Shown piece by piece: positions 58,828 to 64,000 of a stretch of 64,000 bases of DNA. Below the pieces are notes generated by a model. The model saw only the letters and a program-made list of their open reading frames with translations. It had not been told where the DNA came from and did no database searches. The DNA comes from Polyporus tsugae (Eukaryota > Basidiomycota > Agaricomycetes > Polyporales > Polyporaceae), in contig JAHRBS010000003.1 in assembly GCA_024305745.1 (NCBI GenBank), positions 1,488,001 to 1,552,000 of the forward strand, written 5' to 3'. The translations under genes were made by a program, and so were the position numbers. Position 1 is the stretch's first letter. Each line of letters opens with the position of its first letter.

Positions 58828-60144
58828 ATGTCGACCAAGTCCCTCCTCGAGAAGAAGCAGGCCCCAACCAACCCAACGCAGAGTTTTACATCCTCAGCAT
58901 GGGCCTACTTCCGCCTCACCCGTTTGCACAAGTTCCCTGCGGGATCTGACCTCATTTTCTGGCCTAGTGGTGAGCACGTTTCCGACAGCCAGCTAATCTA
59001 CGTCTGACTACTCTTTACCGATAGCGTGGGGGGTAATGCTTTGCGCGAGGACCGAGAAACTCGACCCGACCACGATGTGGACGTCGTTGGTTGTCTGCAT
59101 GATCTGTGGTACCCTGCGTCACAACGCCGGCTGCTGCTGGAATGACATATGCGACATTGATCTCGACCGGCAAGTCGGTGAGTAGTAGTCGCGAGACCGC
59201 GAGGAGAGCGTGCTCACCGGCATCGTTGTCCCTGTTACATAGAGCGATCCAAGAGCAGACCGCTGGCCAGCGGCGCTGTTTCTTTGGCAGGCGCCGTGCT
59301 GCTACTCGCAGCGCACTACGCGGCTATCACTTGGTTGCTCGAGTTCGCCGGTCCTGAAGGGTGCGTGTCGTTTCCTGTCTTGCGTCAGTGTGAGGATTCA
59401 TGTGGTGCTACATTTGAACAGGAGGCAAGTCGGTCTCATCGGACTGTATATCCTCGATCCCATCTACCCCTTCATGAAGAGGTTGACGCACTGGCCCCAG
59501 GCAGTGCTAGGTGAGTGACGGCTGTGCGCCAAAGTTCTCGGCCGTGTACTCAAGGGGGAACAGGCATGGCTATGACTTGGGGCCTGCCCACCACTTGGGT
59601 GGCCGTCCGCGGGTATACAGACATGGACGCTCTAATCGTTCTCTATCTTGGCGGAATATGGTGAGATTTCGCCTGCGGTAACTTTATCAGCCAACGGCTT
59701 ACCGACATTGACATCGCACAGCTGGAGTATCTACTATGACACTATCTATGCGTGTCAGGACCGCCGTGACGACATCAAGGCCGGCGTGAAGTCCACTGCG
59801 GTTTTGTTCGGCGATTACGTCCGCCCGATTCTCTCGATCTTCGCAGCGTTGTTCGTCGCGTCCCTGGTTTACGCTGGGATGGTCACCGAGGCTGGCCCGC
59901 TCTATTATGTGATTAGTGTTGGAGGAGCAGCCGCTTGCTTTGCCTGGCAGATGCTCACTATCGACTTCGACAACGGAGCGCAATGCTGGGCCTCGTTCAA
60001 GGTAAACGCGGCCGGTCCCAACATTATTCAAAAGTATTCATGTATTTGCACCATTTACAGGCAAACGGCACCGTTGTTGGTTTCATCCTATGGGCTGGGA
60101 TGATGGCGGACTACGCGAACGTTGTCGATCTCGTCTTGTGGTAA
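58828..60144 (+). CDS. UbiA-family prenyltransferase (COQ2-like or meroterpenoid type)
   Basis: Integral-membrane aromatic prenyltransferase. The ATG at 58828 gives MSTKSLLEKKQAPTNPTQ, then WAYFRLTRLHKFPAGSDLIFWP. After an intron come two catalytic motifs: CWNDICDIDLDRQVERSKSRPLASG (NDxxDxxxD, with the ERS.SRPL run) and YYDTIYACQDRRDDIKAGVKSTA (DxxxD type). Hydrophobic helices lie between and after them (LAGAVLLLAAHYAAITWLL; ILSIFAALFVASLVYAG). The C-terminus is short and ends MADYANVVDLVLW at 60144. Several introns of 50-70 bases, one near 59020-59080. The N-terminus is short and lacks a clear mitochondrial presequence, so it may be a secondary-metabolism UbiA rather than true Coq2. The P450 next door supports that, though only by proximity. 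Confidence 0.85.
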
Positions 60145-61003
60145 TTGCGAACTGTGGCAAGGTTTCAGGTTTTGGTTCGCTGGGCGCTGTTACTTTCCTC
60201 ATCACGCCTCTCAGTAGACTCTCACCGCCTCCGGTGTTGTACATGTTGTAGACTGTATATGTATACGAATGGATCTAGCTTGTACTACTGCGTCGATTAC
60301 CATAGTGCTCGTAATCGAAACGGCGATGTCGGAGTCATGCCAGCACTGGTACGGGGAAGTGCATGAGCAAGTCGGCACCTGTAAGCGGGGAACGGATCCG
60401 GAGAACGCGAGGAGGGGAGGGATGGAAGGTAGACCGGGTCGGTGCCGCCAGACGGCGGATGGGATCCAGTTGAACTTGAACAGTGCCATGCCAGGCTGGG
60501 AAGACCCGCGGGTGAGACGGTGGATATCCGATGATTCGGTACGAGAGAGCCTATGGACGGGAGGCATGGTCCCCAAGTAGTAATTGGATGAGGGGCTTTG
60601 TGCAGCACGAACCGGTACTCGTACTGTACTTGACTTGACTAGTAGTAAGTAGAACTTGACGTCTCCACGCAGACGCCTGTGCGAGGAGCCCTTCCAGTCA
60701 CCCTTCCCCACCTGTTACGAAGATGTCGGACGTTTCTTGCGCGTCCCAGACGAGAGCTTGTCGGCGACGCCGCGGCCCAACGTAGTCAGCCCTCCATTCC
60801 ACGGCCATAGAACGGATGTCAACGCTTACTACGATCTCTGACTGTCCGTGTTGTGACCGATCGGGGGTCCAACGCAGCTACAAGGTTATCGTGCCATGCC
60901 CAAAGTCTACGGAGCGCGATCTGGCGGTAATATAGAGCTCGCACGACGACCGGTGAGGGGCTGCATCTATATCCCTCCTCACTGCCTTGTTGCTGAGCTC
61001 ACG
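60145..61003. other. Spacer between UbiA and P450 genes
   Basis: About 860 bases with no supported gene. A minus-strand open frame (60211-60711) has no domain and no splice-consistent extension. It probably holds the UbiA 3' UTR and the P450 promoter. Confidence 0.4.
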
Positions 61004-63259
61004 ATGTTGACAGCGGTTGTATGGGCAAGTGTCCTGCTCCTGGGTGTGGTGGCGGTTCGTGTTTCGCGACAGCACAAATTGTCACGGCCGCCTGGGCCGC
61101 CTGGTTTGCCTATTCTCGGCAATGTGTTGGACTGGACTGGGCATGAAATGTGGAGGAGGGTGTACCTCTGGGGGAAGAAATACGGTGAGTGCATACTACG
61201 TTTCCCGAGGGCGAGACGAGGCTGACGAGGTCCCCCTAGGTGACATGATCTACGTGAAGGTGTTCGGCATGTCCGTCCTCTTCTTGAACAGTCACGAGGC
61301 TGTCAACGAGCTCCTCCACAAACGCGGCGCACTCTATTCGGACCGCGCGCACCTCGTCCTCGCCTGTGAAATGTACGTAACCTCGGATGACAAGACACAA
61401 CTCAGAGATTCAGACAACGTTACCCACAGGGCCGGCTTCGGAGACATCGTCCCGCTCACCAGATACGGGGACAAGTTCAAGCTGGAGCGGAAGCTAATGA
61501 ACCAAGCCCTCGGGTTCAGCGCACTCGAGAAGTGGCAGCCGTTCGTCGCCAAAGAAGCCCACTTTCTCCTGTCCAGCCTTATGACGGATCCGCAGTCCTA
61601 TCTAGGGCACTTCAAGAGGTCAGCGGCCTCGTCGTGTTGCTACGAACGGCGCCACTAACTAGCTATATGCGCGCAGATATGCGGGCTCTCTCATCTTCAC
61701 CACAATCTACGGCTACCATACGAAGCTGAAGCGCGACCCGTACATCGCTGATGCAGAGGAGTTCATGTCAGCCTCGTCTTCTTCTATGGCCGGCGGTTGG
61801 ATGGTGGACTCCTTTCCGTTCCGTATGTCGAGAACTTACGGCCTGTCATGAGGGGCATTCGCTGACCATATCGACAGTGCGCTATGTACCTGGACTTGGT
61901 GTGCACAAGATCGCCGCGAAGTGGAGGAGGCAGCTTCCTCTCTGGGTAGACAAGCCATACGAAATGTTCAAAGCTCTCCCGGTAAGAGCCTGACCCCTTA
62001 CTTGCATGTGCTAAACTGACGTCCCCGAAACAGGACTCCAGCATGAAGCAGAACTCGTTCTGTGGCAATCTGTTAATGGACGACCACGGTAAGATCTCCA
62101 CCGATCCGGAGCTGGAGCACCGCGTGAAGTGGCTTGCGACATCGCTCTATGGCCGTAAGTATTTCATACCGTGGTTTCGGGTGTGACCATATCTGAACAT
62201 TGTGTATGTTTGATCACCAACTTTTAGCGGGTTCCGATACGGTACGATAAGCCCGTTGAACCTCTAGATGAAGTAAAGGATCTCTAACCCCGAAAGAACA
62301 GACCGTCGTCTCCCTCACGATCCTCCTCCTCGCGCTGGTGCACTACCCGGAGGTCCTCAAGAAAGCCCAACGCGAAATCGACAGGGTGGTCGGAACGGAC
62401 CGCCTGCCGATATTCAGCGATCGGGAGCAGCTGCCCTACGTCGATTGTATAATCAAGGAAGTCCTCAGGTGGGGAGTGCCCGTGCCCATAAGTGTGTTTG
62501 TCCCATTCTCTCAAACATCTTCAATTCGAATAACGTCCGGTGCTCTCGTCCTAGCCCCACCCCACCGACTGATCCAGCCCGACCAATATCGCGAATATAC
62601 CCTTGACGAGGGAATAGTAGTGAGTGATCGCATAATTGCGTGCATTTAATGGTTCATTCACGGGGAAAACGAATATCTCTTGCAGTGCATGGCCAATATG
62701 TGGTACGCAGCCATCCGCTATGCAATCGAGTCCAGTCCCACTCACGCGCAGTACCCAGGGCCATCCTTCACGACGAAAGGCTCTACCCTGAACCGGAGAA
62801 GTTCTCCCCGGAACGCTTCGAGCTTGAGAAGGACTCTGAACGGCTTCGCCTCATGGACTCGTTCAACTACGCGTTTGGGTTCGGAAGACGGTCAGTATGG
62901 TCCCGGTTCACATCAAAGCCTCCAAACGCGCAATCCTTCAGCTTCGATACTGATCTGCGACATCTTCTCCAGGCGTTGTCCCGGGCTGCACTTCGCCGAC
63001 CAGTCCCTTTTCTTCACGTTCACCTCGATCATGGCGTGCTTCGATATCGCACCCGTCACCGACAGCAACGGAGAGCCGATCCTCCCGCCCTTGGAGTTCG
63101 CTGGAGGCGTCTTCAGGTAGGGGATTGTGTCAGTAATCAACGTCTGTTCGCCTGCTAACTGGCATGGGCAGACACCCGAAGCCGTTCAAGTGCTCGATCA
63201 CCCCGCGCCGCAAGAACGTGGAAAGCCTCATCCAGGCCGCTGTGTCCGTGTCGATCTGA
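61004..63259 (+). CDS. Microsomal cytochrome P450 (CYP64/CYP5150-like group)
   Basis: The ATG at 61004 gives a membrane anchor (MLTAVVWASVLLLGVVAVRV) and then the RPPGPPGLPILGNVLDW hinge. Later exons have GDMIYVKVFGMSVLFLNSHEAVNELLHKRGALYSDR, FGDIVPLTRYGDKFKLERKLMNQAL and an I-helix spliced as LYGPGSDTTVVSL. The K-helix ExxR is KEVLR, then PPHRLIQPD. Splicing gives MWAILHDERLYPEPEKFSPERF and the heme loop FGFGRRRCPGLHFADQS, with the Cys ligand present after an intron restores frame. It ends HPKPFKCSITPRRKNVESL...VSI at 63257-63259. The I-helix has PG where AG is usual in the oxygen-binding AGxDT motif. About nine introns. The family placement is from motif memory. Confidence 0.88.
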
Positions 63260-63796
63260 ACACTCTCGCTAATACATACTTACAGTACCATCAACACCCA
63301 TTATTTCTTACACAATTTCCTCGTTGCGTCCCAAGGGTTTCTTGTAGAATAGAGAAGCTATGTAGAGCAATAAACAAGCACATTGACAGACAACATGTAT
63401 GTGGGGAGCGGCGATGATTGATATTTGTGGTCGTCTCGTCTCTCGTCATCTCATCATTATGTACCAGCTAGTCTCCCGCCTCCAAAGGCGCAATTACAAC
63501 CAAGAATATGACTATGTAAGGATATTTCCGTGGACCCAAAACGTCGGTGGCGGCGGCGTCGGCCGTCGACATCGGTGCGACCGACACAAGCGGCGGTAAG
63601 AACGGGCGGAGAGAAACCGGCCGCAATTGCTGCGAGCCCGCCTCCCCGAGAGCTCTTGCTCACGCAACCCCGATTCCCATTTTGATGATGCAGGTGCGTG
63701 CGTGTTGAAATGAACGCGTATCGGGACGCGTCGAGGCAGCGGGACCAGCACTGCGACACGGCGTAACACCACTGAGGCCAGCACCCGCGCGCCCGC
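63260..63796. other. Convergent intergenic region
   Basis: Between the P450 stop and the end of the carrier gene. No gene or RNA is supported. Confidence 0.5.
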
Positions 63797-64000
63797 TCAT
63801 GATGATTGGTCTCGTATCGCCGCCTCTGCAAGCCGATCGCACGACGTCAGCACCCCGAATAGACACGGCGTCCGAAGACGAAGAAGATACAAAAAGAGAC
63901 TCGACTCACTGAAGAACTCGTACGACAGCCAGCAGAGCGCATTGCTCGGCATGAACGTGAGCACGCGCGGCGAGAGCCCGCGGAGGAAGCCCTTCGCGCC
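63797..64000 (-). CDS. Mitochondrial carrier protein, C-terminal end (5' part outside window)
   Basis: Only the last two exons are present. The first (63910-64000) reads GAKGFLRGLSPRVLTFMPSNALCWLSYEFF, which is the last matrix loop and sixth helix of a mitochondrial carrier ('G..GF.RG..PR......P..A..W..YE'). An intron of about 84 bases leads to a short last exon giving KAAIRDQSS, TGA at 63797-63799. Because the diagnostic contact-point residues lie outside, the substrate cannot be named. An iron or coenzyme carrier subgroup is possible. Confidence 0.8.
   Translation of the reverse strand, partial: GAKGFLRGLSPRVLTFMPSNALCWLSYEFFSESSLFLYLLRLRTPCLFGVLTSCDRLAEAAIRDQSS

Noticed and set aside
60211..60711. 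A 166-codon minus-strand frame between UbiA and P450
   Set aside because: No domain, no intron structure and likely UTR or promoter sequence.

Overview
The window is nuclear DNA of a filamentous basidiomycete, most likely an agaricomycete. Coding sequence is GC-rich and genes are dense. Almost every gene is cut by short GT-AG introns of about 45-70 bases. It holds families typical of mushroom-forming fungi: a FunK1-type kinase, agaricomycete-type hypothetical proteins, a UbiA prenyltransferase and a microsomal P450. No bacterial operon signals, rRNA genes, convincing tRNA genes or CRISPR arrays were seen. Gene models were made by hand-splicing and by matching remembered family motifs. Exon edges are firm where stated and approximate elsewhere.

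Layout, left to right. 15-4451 (-) DNA ligase IV. 4937-9211 (-) a tandem duplication of a two-BTB-domain gene: the left copy is a clear pseudogene and the right copy has one early stop. 9872-13294 (+) PAT1 mRNA-decay factor. 13641-16245 (-) type II membrane glycosyltransferase-like protein. 16482-17244 (+) TMA16. 17526-19954 (-) Gin4/Hsl1/Cdr2-type kinase. 20287-22045 (+) 2-oxoglutarate/Fe(II) oxygenase. 22702-25843 (-) RBR ubiquitin ligase with four CCCH fingers. 26673-28967 (+) large unknown protein. 29275-34692 (-) glycogen debranching enzyme. 35016-36175 (+) SGF73/ataxin-7 SAGA subunit.

37396-41666 is the accessory island. It holds two head-to-head paralogues of an unnamed fungal family that looks like a PD-(D/E)XK nuclease fold. 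Next to them is an apparently intact Tc1/mariner-IS630 type transposon with terminal inverted repeats and TA target duplication.

The right half holds PAAF1/RPN14 (-), NBP35 (+), the SLT2/MPK1 cell-wall MAP kinase (-), a makorin-like RING ligase (-), the SAGA subunit HFI1/ADA1 (+), a broken FunK1 kinase (-), a dihydrodiol-dehydrogenase-like oxidoreductase (+) and TAF10 (+). A UbiA prenyltransferase and a cytochrome P450 follow, possibly a minimal terpenoid or meroterpenoid locus. The window ends inside a mitochondrial carrier gene (-).

Most genes are housekeeping and unrelated. Three of them (SGF73, HFI1/ADA1, TAF10) encode parts of the SAGA coactivator. The regions most likely to hold something undescribed are the divergent nuclease-like pair with its neighbouring transposon, the decaying BTB duplicates, and the UbiA-P450 pair.
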